From assembly GCF_029759835.1 (NCBI RefSeq), contig NZ_JAJJND010000002.1:1-64000 (forward strand): a stretch of DNA of 64,000 bases, read 5' to 3'. The notes beneath the pieces were generated by a model, which saw nothing but the letters and a program-made list of their open reading frames with translations, was not told the origin of the DNA and did no database searches. Both the position numbers and the translations under genes were made by a program. Source of the stretch: Acetobacter sp. AN02 (GTDB taxonomy: Bacteria > Pseudomonadota > Alphaproteobacteria > Acetobacterales > Acetobacteraceae). Shown one piece after another: positions 1 through 9,167 of the stretch. The stretch's first letter is position 1, and the number at the start of each line of letters is the position of its first letter.

Positions 1-12
1 TCATAAGGGGAT

Positions 13-195
13 ATGTGTATTCCTGCCAACGTAGAGAACCAATATTGGCATGGGTTGCAGCAAGCAACGACTGGTATTATTCTGGCGGACTGTTTTTCTC
101 CTCTGGCTGAGACCGAGGAGCCGGACCGGCTGACGGAGGATACGCTGCGCGCCGTTCTCCGCTCGGTCCGGTCTGTTCTCAGCTCTTCAGACTGA
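13..195 (+). CDS. small hypothetical protein (60 aa), doubtful
   Basis: A 60-residue open frame. An in-frame stop lies just upstream (bases 4-6), so the frame is bounded. An AAGGGG stretch lies only two bases before the ATG, which is close for a ribosome site. No domain, signal peptide or membrane segment is recognisable; the C-terminal half is charged and probably helical. It runs tail-to-tail into the reductase gene on the other strand and overlaps it by 17 bases. It may be a real small gene or a remnant at the window edge. Confidence 0.35.
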   Translation: MCIPANVENQYWHGLQQATTGIILADCFSPLAETEEPDRLTEDTLRAVLRSVRSVLSSSD

Positions 196-1168
196 CGACC
201 ACCCGTCCGCGGACGGTGCCTTCCAGAATGTTCCTGCTGACCTCGGGGACATCACGGAGGGTGATTTCCTTTGTCATCAGCGCCAGTCTGTCCGGATTGA
301 CGTCTCTGGCCAGCCTGTCCCATGCGCGTTTGCGTACGGGTGCGGGGCACATGACGCTGTCTATGCCTGCGAGTGTCACGCCGCGCAGGATGAAGGGGGC
401 GACGGTTGCGGGGAAGGACATTCCTGCGGCGAGGCCGCAGGCTGTCACGACGCCGCCATAGGCCATTGAGGCGCAGATATTTGCGAGTATCTGTCCGCCC
501 GCGACATCGACCGCTCCGGCCCAGCGGGCTTTTTCGAGCGGCTTTCCCTTTTCTGAGAACTGGCTGCGCGGGAGGATTTCCGAGGCACCGAGTGTACGGA
601 GATACTCTTCCTCTTCCGGGCGTCCCGTGACGGCAGCGACTTTGTATCCTGCACGGGACAGGAGGATGAGCGCGACGCTGCCGACGCCTCCTGCGGCACC
701 CGTGACGACGATAGGGCCGCTTTCGGGCGTAACGCCGTGGTCTTCCAGCGCGTTGACGCACAGTGCGGCTGTATAGCCTGCCGTTCCGAGGGACATGGCG
801 TCTTTCGGGCTGATGCCTTCGGGGAGCGGGGTCAGCCAGTCTGCGCTGACGCGGGCTTTTTCCGCGAGGCCGCCCCAGTGTTTTTCTCCGACGCCCCATC
901 CGTTGAGGATGACTTTATCTCCGGGGCTGAATTCCGGCGATGATGAGGTTTCCACGACGCCGGCGAAGTCCACGCCGGGCACCATCGGGAAAGACCTGAC
1001 GATGGAGGGGTTTTTCCCTGTTACGGCGAGGGCGTCCTTGTAGTTCAGCGTGGACCATTCCACGCGGACCGTGACGTCGCCCTCCGGCAGCATGGTGTCA
1101 TCCAGTTCGCGCAGGGAAACGCCGTATTCCCCTGCTTCGTTTTTTTCGATCAGCAGTCCTGTGAACAT
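179..1168 (-). CDS. acuI: acrylyl-CoA reductase (NADPH)-type quinone oxidoreductase, AcuI/YhdH family
   Basis: A 329-residue medium-chain dehydrogenase/reductase without zinc-binding cysteines. It has the N-terminal GroES-like domain and a Rossmann domain with the dinucleotide loop GAAGGVGS at residues 157-164, followed by a TGRPEE stretch typical of an NADPH pocket. Family members (AcuI of Rhodobacter, YhdH of E. coli) reduce acryloyl-CoA or related activated alkenes with NADPH, detoxifying a strong electrophile in the cytoplasm. Length fits the family. The next gene upstream on the same strand is a zinc alcohol dehydrogenase; the 39-bp gap allows co-transcription. The family is clear; the true substrate here is not. 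Confidence 0.85.
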   Translation of the reverse strand: MFTGLLIEKNEAGEYGVSLRELDDTMLPEGDVTVRVEWSTLNYKDALAVTGKNPSIVRSFPMVPGVDFAGVVETSSSPEFSPGDKVILNGWGVGEKHWGGLAEKARVSADWLTPLPEGISPKDAMSLGTAGYTAALCVNALEDHGVTPESGPIVVTGAAGGVGSVALILLSRAGYKVAAVTGRPEEEEYLRTLGASEILPRSQFSEKGKPLEKARWAGAVDVAGGQILANICASMAYGGVVTACGLAAGMSFPATVAPFILRGVTLAGIDSVMCPAPVRKRAWDRLARDVNPDRLALMTKEITLRDVPEVSRNILEGTVRGRVVVSLKS

Positions 1169-1207
1169 TTATTTTTCTTTCTTTCAGGATGTGGCGAGAG
1201 GAAAAAT

Positions 1208-2266
1208 TCAGATTTTCTCCGGCATTGTTGCCATGTCGATGACAAAGCGATAGCGCACATCCGAGCGGAGCATGCGTTCATAGGCCGTTTCGATCTCGTC
1301 CATACGGATCATCTCGATATCTGATGTGATGTTATGCTTGCCGCAGAAATCAAGCATTTCCTGTGTTTCCGCGATGCCGCCGATCAGGGAGCCGCTGAAA
1401 TTCCTGCGTTTTCTGAGCAGGCCGGAGACTGCGACCGGCAGCGGTTCGTTCGGCAGTCCGACCTGCACGAGGGTTCCGTCGCGTCTGAGCAGGCTGAGAT
1501 ATGCATTGATGTCGTGTTTTGCCGAGACTGCATCGATAATCAGGTCGAAGCTGTTTTTATGCTTCTGCATGGCATCGTCATCTTTTGACAGGATGACTTC
1601 GTGCGCGCCGAGACGCAGGCCGTCTGCGATCTTGCTTTCCGATGTCGTGAACAGGGCGACTTCGGCACCGAGTGCGCGGGCGAGTTTGACGGCCATGTGT
1701 CCGAGGCCGCCGAGACCGACCACACCCACGCGTTTTCCCGGGCCTGCGTTCCAGCGTTTCAGCGGGGACCAGGTTGTGATTCCGGCGCACAGGAGCGGTG
1801 CGAGGGCGGCCGGATCGAGGTGGACCGGCATTCTGAGGACGAAGCTCTGATCCGTGACGATGCTGCGGGAATAGCCGCCGAGCGTGATGTCTCCGCCGTG
1901 GCGACGGTCCTTGCCGTTATAGGTTCCGACGAAGCCTTCCTCGCAATACTGCTCCAGCCCCTCTCTGCAGCTTTCGCATTCGCGGCAGGAATCGACCATG
2001 CAGCCGACGCCGACCATGTCACCTTTCTGGAATTTCCGGACGTTTTCGCCGGTTTCCACGACATGTCCGACGATTTCGTGGCCCGGGAGGCAGGGGAATG
2101 TCGTGCCGCCCCATTCGTTGCGAGCCTGGTGCAGATCGGAGTGGCAGACGCCGCAGAACAGGATGTCGATCCTGACATCGTCCGGGCCGGTATCGCGTCT
2201 TTCGAATGTGAAAGGTGCGAGCGGTCGGTCTGCTGCTGTTGCGGCGTATCCGGTGCAGGTGAACAT
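1208..2266 (-). CDS. zinc-dependent NAD(P)-alcohol dehydrogenase, YahK/cinnamyl-alcohol type
   Basis: A 352-residue zinc alcohol dehydrogenase. Catalytic zinc ligands are visible as Cys41 (in GVCHSD), His63 (GHE) and Cys160. The structural zinc lobe has Cys94, Cys97, Cys100 and Cys108. The dinucleotide loop GLGGLG spans residues 184-189. The PLLCAG and LGGYS motifs are typical of the YahK/AdhC group, which reduce aldehydes with broad specificity, usually with NADPH. In acetic acid bacteria such cytosolic enzymes handle aldehydes that escape membrane oxidation. It follows yfdX on the minus strand after a long hairpin. Specificity cannot be read from sequence. Confidence 0.9.
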   Translation of the reverse strand: MFTCTGYAATAADRPLAPFTFERRDTGPDDVRIDILFCGVCHSDLHQARNEWGGTTFPCLPGHEIVGHVVETGENVRKFQKGDMVGVGCMVDSCRECESCREGLEQYCEEGFVGTYNGKDRRHGGDITLGGYSRSIVTDQSFVLRMPVHLDPAALAPLLCAGITTWSPLKRWNAGPGKRVGVVGLGGLGHMAVKLARALGAEVALFTTSESKIADGLRLGAHEVILSKDDDAMQKHKNSFDLIIDAVSAKHDINAYLSLLRRDGTLVQVGLPNEPLPVAVSGLLRKRRNFSGSLIGGIAETQEMLDFCGKHNITSDIEMIRMDEIETAYERMLRSDVRYRFVIDMATMPEKI

Positions 2267-2392
2267 GGGGCCTGTTCCTTTTCTGAGTTACCGGAGGATC
2301 CGGTCAGAGGCAGGCCGTATTTATAGGAACACGTTTATGCGTCTTGCAAATAAACTGTCGGGTGAGCGGGAATGCTTTTTCCCGTGTTTTTA

Positions 2393-2426
2393 CCCTGGCA
2401 TGGCGGCTTGATGCGCCATGCCAGGG
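2393..2426. other. perfect 13-bp hairpin downstream of yfdX
   Basis: Left arm 2393-2405 and right arm 2414-2426 are exactly complementary, with an 8-base loop. It lies in the gap between yfdX and the alcohol dehydrogenase, both minus strand. On the minus strand the stem is followed by an A-tract, not a U-tract, so it is not a textbook intrinsic terminator. It may stabilise the yfdX mRNA 3' end or terminate with a factor. A second, weaker inverted repeat (GGGAA/TTCCC) lies at about 2370-2384. Confidence 0.6.
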
Positions 2427-2437
2427 ATGTCCGGTCG

Positions 2438-3208
2438 TCAGTTTGCGGCAGGGGCCGGTGCGGCGTGCGCGGGGGCTGCCGGTGCCTTTGCGGCGGTGTT
2501 TTTACCGGTGTTCGTGCCTGTGTTTTTGCCGGCGGGGGCCAGCGTGTCCACTTCCTCATCAGCGATGAAGACGAGGCCGTCCAGGGCTGAGCTGAGCGCG
2601 GCGGCGGCGGAGGTGGCGTCGTCTCCCTCGGCCAGAGCTGCGGCACGGTTGACTGCGCCCTGGGTCTGCTGCAGCGGAGCCAGTGCGATGATGAGGGCGG
2701 CATCCTGGCCGACGACCTGCACGGTCTGGGAGGCCTGGGCTGTATTACCCTGACGGATCTGCGTGTTGGCCGTTGTCAGTGCGGCTTTCTTCTCCGGGGC
2801 CATTTCATCTGTCACGATGAATTCAGCGCCCACCGGGATCCAGTCTGTCGGCTGCGTTGTGGCGGTGTGTCCGGCCGGGGCCGGATGCTGCGGAACGCGG
2901 TGCAGCGCGGCTTCTGCGGCGTTGAATTTCAGGCGGGCCTTGCCTGCGGCTTCAAGGCGCTTACCGGCATCGGTGATCAGGGGGACGGCCTGGGTGGTTT
3001 TTCCGGCGGCGAGGAGATCGCGGGCCTGGAGGATGTCGTCGATGGCGCGCTGACCGTCCTTTGAGAGATGTCTGAAGGAGTGGTCTGCCCTGCCCTGCTC
3101 GTATCTGTCGTGGATTTTCTGCATGACGCCTTCGGCTGAGGCAGCGACCGGGGTGAAGGAGAGTGCGGCCACGATGGCGATGGATGATGAGAGGCGCATG
3201 GTTTTCAT
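2438..3208 (-). CDS. yfdX: YfdX family periplasmic protein
   Basis: A 256-residue exported protein. Residues 1-25 form a signal peptide ending in ASA. The body matches the YfdX family: a helical N-terminal half, the conserved DWIPVGAEF segment and a second helical half. YfdX in enterics belongs to an acid/oxalate-related operon (yfdXWUVE); none of those partners is nearby, so a link to acid tolerance here is inference. The last 30 or so residues are a low-complexity Asn-Thr-Gly then Ala-Pro tail not expected in the family. An AAGGAA site touches the first ATG; the in-frame ATG three codons later has better spacing, so the start could be 3199. Confidence 0.8.
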   Translation of the reverse strand: MKTMRLSSSIAIVAALSFTPVAASAEGVMQKIHDRYEQGRADHSFRHLSKDGQRAIDDILQARDLLAAGKTTQAVPLITDAGKRLEAAGKARLKFNAAEAALHRVPQHPAPAGHTATTQPTDWIPVGAEFIVTDEMAPEKKAALTTANTQIRQGNTAQASQTVQVVGQDAALIIALAPLQQTQGAVNRAAALAEGDDATSAAAALSSALDGLVFIADEEVDTLAPAGKNTGTNTGKNTAAKAPAAPAHAAPAPAAN

Positions 3209-3280
3209 TTCCTTAAAATGAGCTTGATCCGAATATAGGCTGGAAATGATATGTTACAATACTCCGTTGTGACACTTCTC

Positions 3281-4639
3281 CTATGCCGCAACGCATACGT
3301 CCCTGAGGGCGCTGCACATTTCCTCGACCGTTTCCTCCACGAGCTGCGTGTCTTCGGCTTCCACCATGACGCGGATCAGGGGTTCGGTTCCGCTGGCGCG
3401 CAGGACGAGGCGACCTCGGCCTTCGAGGCGTGATTCTATTTTTTTCCTGACCTCGTTCACGCGGCTGTCGTGCAGCGGGCTTTCTCCGGTGTAGCGCACG
3501 TTTTTCAGGAGCTGCGGGAACGGGCTGAACACGCGGCAGACTTCGCTGGCGGGGCGTCCGTCTTCCATCAGCACGGCGAGGACCTGGAGGGCGGCGATCA
3601 GGCCGTCTCCGGTTGTACTGAAGTCCGAGAGCACGACGTGTCCGGACTGTTCCCCGCCGAGATTGCATCCGAGGTCGCGCATTTTCTCGACGACGTAGCG
3701 GTCTCCGACGGCTGTGCGGACGAGGTTCAGGTTCTGGCTTTCCAGGAAGCGTTCCAGGCCCATATTGGACATGACGGTTGCCACGACCGAGTCTGTTGCG
3801 AGGCGGCCTGCAGCTTTCCATGAGCGGGCGATGACGCCGAGGATCTGGTCTCCGTCCACGAGCTGGCCTTTTTCGTCCACGATCAGCATGCGGTCCGCAT
3901 CTCCGTCGAGGGCGATGCCGAGATCTGCTCCGTGTTCGACGACGGTGCGGCAGAGGGTTTCGGGGTGTGTCGAGCCGCAGTTTTCGTTGATGTTGACGCC
4001 GTCGGGTTCGCAGCCGATGCGGATGACGTCCGCGCCGAGTTCCCACAGGGCTGTGGGGGCCACGCGGTAGGCTGCTCCGTTGGCGCAGTCCACGGCGATT
4101 TTCAGTCCGTCGAGGCGTCTGCCGCGCGGGAATGAGGCCTTGGCCTGTTCGATGTATCGTCCGGCGGCGTCGTTGAGGCGGGAGGCTCTGCCGATCTGGT
4201 CCGGGGCGGCCAGCCTGTCTGACAGGTCCGTATCCATCAGGGTTTCTATATCGAGTTCGGTGCGGTCCGAGAGTTTGAAGCCGTCGGGGCCGAAGAGCTT
4301 GATCCCGTTATCGCCGAAGGGGTTGTGTGATGCGGAGATGACCACTCCGAGATCCGCGCGCAGGGAGCGTGTCAGCATGGCGATCGAGGGGGTTGGCATG
4401 GGTCCGACGAGGATGACGTCGAGCCCTGCCGAGAGGAAGCCTGAGACGAGGGCGCATTCGATCATATATCCCGAGAGGCGGGTATCTTTTCCGAGCAGGA
4501 CGCGGTTGCGGTGTGCGCCGCGCCGGAAGTGGAGACCTGCGGCCTGGCCCAGTCTGAGGGCCGTGTCCACTGTCATGGGCGCTTTATTGGCTGTGCCCCT
4601 GATGCCGTCTGTTCCGAAGTAGCGTCGTGCAGCGTTCAT
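3281..4639 (-). CDS. glmM: phosphoglucosamine mutase
   Basis: A 452-residue alpha-D-phosphohexomutase. It interconverts glucosamine-6-phosphate and glucosamine-1-phosphate, feeding UDP-N-acetylglucosamine for peptidoglycan and lipopolysaccharide. Seen are the N-terminal YFGTDGIRG motif, the phosphoserine loop [12 protein letters not shown] with catalytic Ser104, the metal loop DGDADR near residue 248, and the C-terminal phosphate-binding RASGTEP. Length matches GlmM rather than PGM. It lies downstream of pyk on the minus strand with a 75-bp gap that holds a hairpin. Confidence 0.97.
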   Translation of the reverse strand: MNAARRYFGTDGIRGTANKAPMTVDTALRLGQAAGLHFRRGAHRNRVLLGKDTRLSGYMIECALVSGFLSAGLDVILVGPMPTPSIAMLTRSLRADLGVVISASHNPFGDNGIKLFGPDGFKLSDRTELDIETLMDTDLSDRLAAPDQIGRASRLNDAAGRYIEQAKASFPRGRRLDGLKIAVDCANGAAYRVAPTALWELGADVIRIGCEPDGVNINENCGSTHPETLCRTVVEHGADLGIALDGDADRMLIVDEKGQLVDGDQILGVIARSWKAAGRLATDSVVATVMSNMGLERFLESQNLNLVRTAVGDRYVVEKMRDLGCNLGGEQSGHVVLSDFSTTGDGLIAALQVLAVLMEDGRPASEVCRVFSPFPQLLKNVRYTGESPLHDSRVNEVRKKIESRLEGRGRLVLRASGTEPLIRVMVEAEDTQLVEETVEEMCSALRDVCVAA

Positions 4640-4667
4640 TGCGCCCGTTTATCCCTGCCCCTTGTCC

Positions 4668-4690
4668 GGAGGCCTTTGGTGCGGGCCTCC
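4668..4690. other. 7-bp GC-rich hairpin between pyk and glmM
   Basis: GGAGGCC at 4668-4674 pairs with GGCCTCC at 4684-4690 around a 9-base loop. On the minus strand, the transcribed strand here, a run of six T lies before the stem rather than after it, so a simple intrinsic terminator for pyk is unlikely. It sits about 30 bases upstream of glmM. Confidence 0.45.
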
Positions 4691-4714
4691 GCAAAAAATA
4701 TACGGGCGTTCTGT

Positions 4715-6169
4715 TCAGCCCGCCGCCCGGGGGATAGTTACAACCCGCAGCGTGTTTGTGGAACCGCTGACTCCGAAGGGCATACCTGCGGCGATGACGA
4801 GCGTGTCGTCCGGCTTTATGTTTTCGTGTTCCGACACGATTTTTATGGCAGCGCTTACGACGCTTTCCATCGTGACTTTCTGAGTGTCCGGGTTGCTGAT
4901 TGCCGGGTGGACGCCCCAGACGAGGGCGAGGCGGCGGGCTGTTTCGGGTGTTGGTGTGATGCCGAATATGGTGCAGCCCGGGCGTTCACGGGCGATACGC
5001 AGTGCGGTGGGTCCGGATCTGGTGAAGGCGACGATGGCGGCGGCGTTCAGGGTATGGGCGACCTGGTGCGCGGCTCCGGCGATGGCGTCCGCGACGTAGC
5101 GTTCCGGTTCGGGGCATCCGGCCTGGATGAGGCTGCGCCAGCTTTCGTCCTGCTCCACTGCACCGATGATGCGGTTCATCATGCTGACGGCTTCGCGCGG
5201 GTATTCGCCTGCGGCGGATTCCGCGGAGAGCATGACGGCGTCCGCACCGTCGAACACGGCGGTTGCGACGTCCGAGGCTTCGGCGCGTGTGGGCACCGGG
5301 GTCGTAATCATGCTTTCCAGCATCTGGGTTGCGACGATGACGGGTTTTCCGGACTGTCTGGCCAGCCGGACGATCCGTTTCTGTGCGAGCGGGACGGTTT
5401 CCGGCGGGAGTTCGACGCCGAGGTCTCCGCGGGCGACCATGACGGCGTCCGAGGCTTCCATGATGGCTTCGAGGCGTTTAATGGCTTGGGGTTTTTCGAG
5501 TTTGGAGACCAGCCAGGCTTTTCCGCCGATGATGTCTCTGGCTTCCAGAACGTCTTCGGGTCGCTGGACGAAGGACAGGGCGACGAAATCGACGCCGAGT
5601 TCGAGGGCGAAGGCGAGATCCTTGCGGTCTTTTTCCGTCAGTGCCGGGATGCCCAGTTCCATGTCGGGCACGTTGACGCCCTTGCGGTCGCTGAGCTGGC
5701 CGCCGTTGACGACTTTTGTCTCTATGAAGTCCGGGCCGGTTTTCGTGACGGTCAGGCGCAGGCGTCCGTCGTTGAGCAGCAGGGTCGTGCTCTCACTGGC
5801 CGCGTCTATGATTTCCTGATGCGGGAGGCAGACGCGGGTTTTGTCGCCGGGTGTTTTATCGAGATCGAAACGGAAGGGCTGGCCTTCCTCCAGTGTGATT
5901 TCCCCGTCGCGGAAGGTTCCGACGCGGAGTTTCGGTCCCTGGAGATCCGCGAGGATTCCGACCGGGCATCCGAGTTCTTCCTCTACCTTGCGGATGGTGC
6001 GGTAGCGTTCCGCGTGGTCCTCGTGGGCGCCGTGGGAGAAGTTGAGGCGGAAGACGTCCGCTCCGGCGATGACCAGGTCGCGGATCACGTCTTCCGTTGA
6101 GGAGGCCGGGCCGAGTGTGGCGACGATTTTTGTCCGGTACTGTGTGATCGGACTTTTTTCTTTTTTCAT
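4715..6169 (-). CDS. pyk: pyruvate kinase
   Basis: A 484-residue pyruvate kinase, converting phosphoenolpyruvate and ADP to pyruvate and ATP, the last step of glycolysis and Entner-Doudoroff. Visible are the N-terminal TKIVATLGPAS, RLNFSHG, the B-domain, the catalytic lysine in VSKLEKPQ, the metal-binding MVARGDLGVELP, and NATQMLESM-like VATQMLESM. The C-terminal allosteric domain is complete. It starts with ATG after a GGGAA-type site. Minus strand, upstream of glmM and downstream of the SH3 gene. Confidence 0.97.
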   Translation of the reverse strand: MKKEKSPITQYRTKIVATLGPASSTEDVIRDLVIAGADVFRLNFSHGAHEDHAERYRTIRKVEEELGCPVGILADLQGPKLRVGTFRDGEITLEEGQPFRFDLDKTPGDKTRVCLPHQEIIDAASESTTLLLNDGRLRLTVTKTGPDFIETKVVNGGQLSDRKGVNVPDMELGIPALTEKDRKDLAFALELGVDFVALSFVQRPEDVLEARDIIGGKAWLVSKLEKPQAIKRLEAIMEASDAVMVARGDLGVELPPETVPLAQKRIVRLARQSGKPVIVATQMLESMITTPVPTRAEASDVATAVFDGADAVMLSAESAAGEYPREAVSMMNRIIGAVEQDESWRSLIQAGCPEPERYVADAIAGAAHQVAHTLNAAAIVAFTRSGPTALRIARERPGCTIFGITPTPETARRLALVWGVHPAISNPDTQKVTMESVVSAAIKIVSEHENIKPDDTLVIAAGMPFGVSGSTNTLRVVTIPRAAG

Positions 6170-6215
6170 TCCCTGTCCTTCCCGGCCTTCCTTTCCGTCG
6201 GGGACGCATCAGCCG

Positions 6216-7226
6216 TCAGGACGGCTGAAGGGCCTCGTCCGGGAGGAGACCCCAGATCTCCTTGCGACGCACCCATCCGGCATACTGCTTTACCGATACC
6301 TGGCACCACGCCGCTCCGGCGGCGCAGGTTTTTATGGTTCCGACGGTTCCCGGCAGAAGGACGGCGACGCCTGAGGCCGTATCTTCTCCTGCGGAGCGGA
6401 GGATGACGGCACCCGGATAGTGCGACATGTCTGTCTGCCCGGTAACGTACCCCGTTACAACGGGTTCCATGTGGCGGGGCGGATTCTTAGGATCTGCCGC
6501 GGTTTCCTTCTGTGTTCCGGGGATCACGAAATCGCGTGCGCCGACGAGAGTGGCCTGGTGAACCCATCCCTGGATTCCGTCCGCGTCTTCCACCAGACGC
6601 CAGATATCGAACTCGCGGGTGATTTTCACGGGGAGGCCGCGGCGGTGATAGACCCACTGGATCGGGTAGCGCTGGCCTGGTCCGGCACGCATGTTGACCT
6701 CATCGGCACGGAAGGCGGCGAAGCGGGGCAGCGGCAGACCGGTGTTGCTGCCTTTTTTCAGGTCCCGGGCATCTGCGGGGGGCACGTCCGGATTTTCCGG
6801 CGTTGCCGTTCCGGGCTGTGCGGCACCGGGCTGCGGCGCCAGCGGGGTGGCGGTGACGGCGGGCGGTGTGGCTGCCTGCGGCGCTGCAGTGCGTGCGGCG
6901 GCGTGCGGGGTGGCGGGCTTTTTATGGTGCGCCGGTTTTGCGTCCTTGTGGTGCGCCGCGGAGGATTTGTGCTCCTCCTTCACCTTGTCCTCGTGCTTCT
7001 TTTTTACGGCGGTTTTTTTCCTTGCCGCGGCCTCGCTGTCTTTCTTTGCCGCCTTTACGGATGAGGCGCCTTTCTTTTCCCCGTCCTTCTTATGGTGGGG
7101 ATGCGGGTGCTCTTTCCCTGCTGCCGTTTTGTGTTCCTGGGCCTGGGCCGCGGACAGCACGAGGGGGGGCAGTGCCGGCATCAGGGCCAGCGCCAGAGCG
7201 AGGCGGAGCGGGGACAGGGCGTTCAT
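6216..7226 (-). CDS. exported SH3-domain (DUF1058-type) protein with His/Lys-rich linker
   Basis: I place the start at 7226, giving 336 residues. It opens with a signal peptide (about residues 1-30, ending AQA) and avoids the 92-bp overlap with moeB that the longer frame would give. After the signal lies a long low-complexity stretch, roughly residues 31-125, very rich in Lys, His, Glu and Ala, then an Ala/Pro/Thr stretch. Two bacterial SH3 modules follow: one with VNMRAGPGQRYPIQW and WRLVEDADGIQGWVH, and a second ending AGWVRRKEIWG. Such proteins are usually periplasmic and may contact peptidoglycan. An alternative ATG lies at 7235. Function is unknown. Confidence 0.8.
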   Translation of the reverse strand: MNALSPLRLALALALMPALPPLVLSAAQAQEHKTAAGKEHPHPHHKKDGEKKGASSVKAAKKDSEAAARKKTAVKKKHEDKVKEEHKSSAAHHKDAKPAHHKKPATPHAAARTAAPQAATPPAVTATPLAPQPGAAQPGTATPENPDVPPADARDLKKGSNTGLPLPRFAAFRADEVNMRAGPGQRYPIQWVYHRRGLPVKITREFDIWRLVEDADGIQGWVHQATLVGARDFVIPGTQKETAADPKNPPRHMEPVVTGYVTGQTDMSHYPGAVILRSAGEDTASGVAVLLPGTVGTIKTCAAGAAWCQVSVKQYAGWVRRKEIWGLLPDEALQPS

Positions 7227-7329
7227 GGTCCGCATCCGTGCCAATCCGTGCGGTCCCGGGCAAGTGGTTTTGTGCTCTTTCTGCGTCGTTGGCGATATTT
7301 TTTTCCGTTCCGGAGCGGAAAGCCGCGCT

Positions 7330-8106
7330 TCAGGGCTGCTTTTGCTCTTCCGTCTTTCCGCAGGCCGGGCAATCGGGGTCGCGACGCGTCTGCAGGGTTG
7401 TAAAGCGCATGTCCAGGGCATCCCACATCAGGAGGTGTCCGGCCATGGTTTCTCCGATGCCGAGCAGTTCCTTGAGGGTTTCCGATGCCTGGAGCGTGCC
7501 CATTACGCCTGTGACGGCTCCGAACACACCTGCCTCGCTGCAGGTGAGCTCGCCTTCCGTGCCGTCCCGTTCGGGGAAGATGCAGCGGTAGCACCCGCAG
7601 CCGGTTCCGGGTTTCCAGGCCATGAGCTGGCCTTCGAAGCGGCGGACGGCGGCTGAGATGAGGGATTTGCCTTCAGCAACGCAGGCATCGCTGACGAGGT
7701 ATCGCGTGGTGAAATTGTCGCTGCCGTCGCAGACGATGTCGTAGCTGCGGATCAGGCGTCTGAGTTCCGCCGGGTCTGTCAGTCTGTGCGGGATAAGATC
7801 GAGGCGGACATCGCTGTTCAGGGCTGTGATGGCGTCCCGGGCGGAGTCGGTCTTTTTATCTCCGACGCGGGCCGTGGTGTGGAGGATCTGCCGCTGGAGA
7901 TTGGAGAGATCCACGTGATCGTCATCGGCAAGGCCGAGGCGTCCGACGCCTGCTGCGGCGAGATACAGCGCGACGGGGGAGCCCAGCCCGCCTGCGCCGA
8001 TGATCAGGACGGAGGAGGAGAGCAGCTTTTCCTGGCCTGTTCCTCCGACTTCGGGGAGCAGGATGTGGCGGGAGTATCGTGTGATCTGATCTTCGTTCAG
8101 CTGCAT
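7330..8106 (-). CDS. moeB: ThiF/MoeB/HesA family sulfur-carrier adenylyltransferase
   Basis: A 258-residue E1-like enzyme. It adenylates the C-terminal Gly-Gly of a small sulfur carrier (MoaD or ThiS). Seen: N-terminal RYSRHILLPEVG, the nucleotide loop GAGGLGSP at residues 37-44, the DxDxVxLSNLQRQ segment, and two zinc-binding CxxC pairs (Cys172/Cys175 and Cys246/Cys249). There is no C-terminal rhodanese domain, so this is the short MoeB/ThiF form. No moa or thi genes are adjacent, so molybdopterin versus thiamine use cannot be settled. Confidence 0.9.
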   Translation of the reverse strand: MQLNEDQITRYSRHILLPEVGGTGQEKLLSSSVLIIGAGGLGSPVALYLAAAGVGRLGLADDDHVDLSNLQRQILHTTARVGDKKTDSARDAITALNSDVRLDLIPHRLTDPAELRRLIRSYDIVCDGSDNFTTRYLVSDACVAEGKSLISAAVRRFEGQLMAWKPGTGCGCYRCIFPERDGTEGELTCSEAGVFGAVTGVMGTLQASETLKELLGIGETMAGHLLMWDALDMRFTTLQTRRDPDCPACGKTEEQKQP

Positions 8107-8226
8107 GCCGGTGTCCCGATTATGACTTTTTTACGATCAGGGGCATTCCGGCGCAGAAATCTGGTGCATGTCTGGAATGCGCATGGTAGATAGCTTGGAG
8201 GCCCTGAAGTAAGGAGAAGAAAGGCT

Positions 8227-8871
8227 ATGTCCGGCGCTCTTGCTATCACCGCACCTGCCGACATAACAACCGCGAGGGTCTCTGCGCCTGCAGTTTTCAG
8301 GGTCAGGGCACGCAGGCTCTGCCTTGCGTCTTTTGTCTGTGCCTTTGTTCTTTTCCTTGCCTCTCCTCTCATCACTCTGTGGAATATCTCGGCTGCGATT
8401 CAGTCGGGGAATATGGAAGGGCTTGGCCGTTCGATCAACTGGGGGTCTCTGGACTCCTGTCTCAAGCAGCAGATTCTGGCCGGTCTTAATCTGGATATGT
8501 CTCCGCCTTCGGATGAGCTTCCCGATTTCGGGTCTTCCTTTGCCGTGGCGGCTGTGTCGAGCGCGATCGATCATCGTCTGACGCAGGAGAATATCGGGTC
8601 TGTTGTCGGGCAGATCTTTCCCGACGGGATCGGTGCGCAGGCCGTGAGCAGCGGTACGGTTCTGTCCGTTCTGCAGCATGCCTCGGGGCGGTTTTCGAGC
8701 TATAACGTGTTTGAGGCGCGTGTCGTTCTTCCCGGTCATGAGAAGGAGACGCCTCTGGGCATTCAGCTGAAGATCGAGGGCTGGCGCTGGAAGCTGACCC
8801 GTGTGGATCTTCCCGTGGCGCGGCCTGTCGTTGCCGGGAAGGATCAGGCCGGGGCCGGACGCGGGGCCTGA
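8227..8871 (+). CDS. DUF2939 family membrane-anchored protein
   Basis: A 214-residue protein with a strong AGGAGAAG site before the ATG. A single hydrophobic segment at about residues 36-55 follows an arginine-rich stretch, so it is probably anchored in the inner membrane with the bulk outside. The segment after it (AAIQSGNMEGLGRSINWGSLDSC) looks like the DUF2939 repeat start. DUF2939 proteins have no established role. It diverges from moeB across 120 bp and converges on the DUF3126 gene. Confidence 0.7.
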   Translation: MSGALAITAPADITTARVSAPAVFRVRARRLCLASFVCAFVLFLASPLITLWNISAAIQSGNMEGLGRSINWGSLDSCLKQQILAGLNLDMSPPSDELPDFGSSFAVAAVSSAIDHRLTQENIGSVVGQIFPDGIGAQAVSSGTVLSVLQHASGRFSSYNVFEARVVLPGHEKETPLGIQLKIEGWRWKLTRVDLPVARPVVAGKDQAGAGRGA

Positions 8872-8930
8872 GAGCTTTCTTTTTCCGGCTTCCGGGCGGG
8901 AGGAGTGGCGCTCCGCCTGCCCTGATGCTG

Positions 8931-9167
8931 TTACTTCCGTGAGATTTCGGCCGGGAGATCTTCTTCCAGGACGATGATATTGATTGCGTAGGACGTCTCA
9001 CCTTCGTCCTCATCCTTGTGGACCGTTCCGATCACTTCTCCGTTCACGGCGATTTCCACGGACAGACCGGCCCGCGGCGGCGGGTTGACAGTCAGGCCGG
9101 AAGACCCGAGGAGACGACGCAGACAGGTCTGAAGGCGAGTGACTTCAGAAGAGGTAATTGTGCTCAT
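8931..9167 (-). CDS. DUF3126 family protein
   Basis: A 78-residue protein. The start at 9167 follows a GGAG site eight bases upstream and gives the normal family length; the longer frame adds an arginine-rich tail that is antisense to the neighbour. The sequence has the alphaproteobacterial DUF3126 pattern: an N-terminal helix, VNPPPRAGLSVEIAVNGEVIGTV, an acidic KDEDEGETSY stretch, then a beta strand ending LPAEI. Function unknown. Its first base overlaps the likely first codon of the plus-strand gene at 9166, a head-to-head arrangement. Confidence 0.8.
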   Translation of the reverse strand: MSTITSSEVTRLQTCLRRLLGSSGLTVNPPPRAGLSVEIAVNGEVIGTVHKDEDEGETSYAINIIVLEEDLPAEISRK

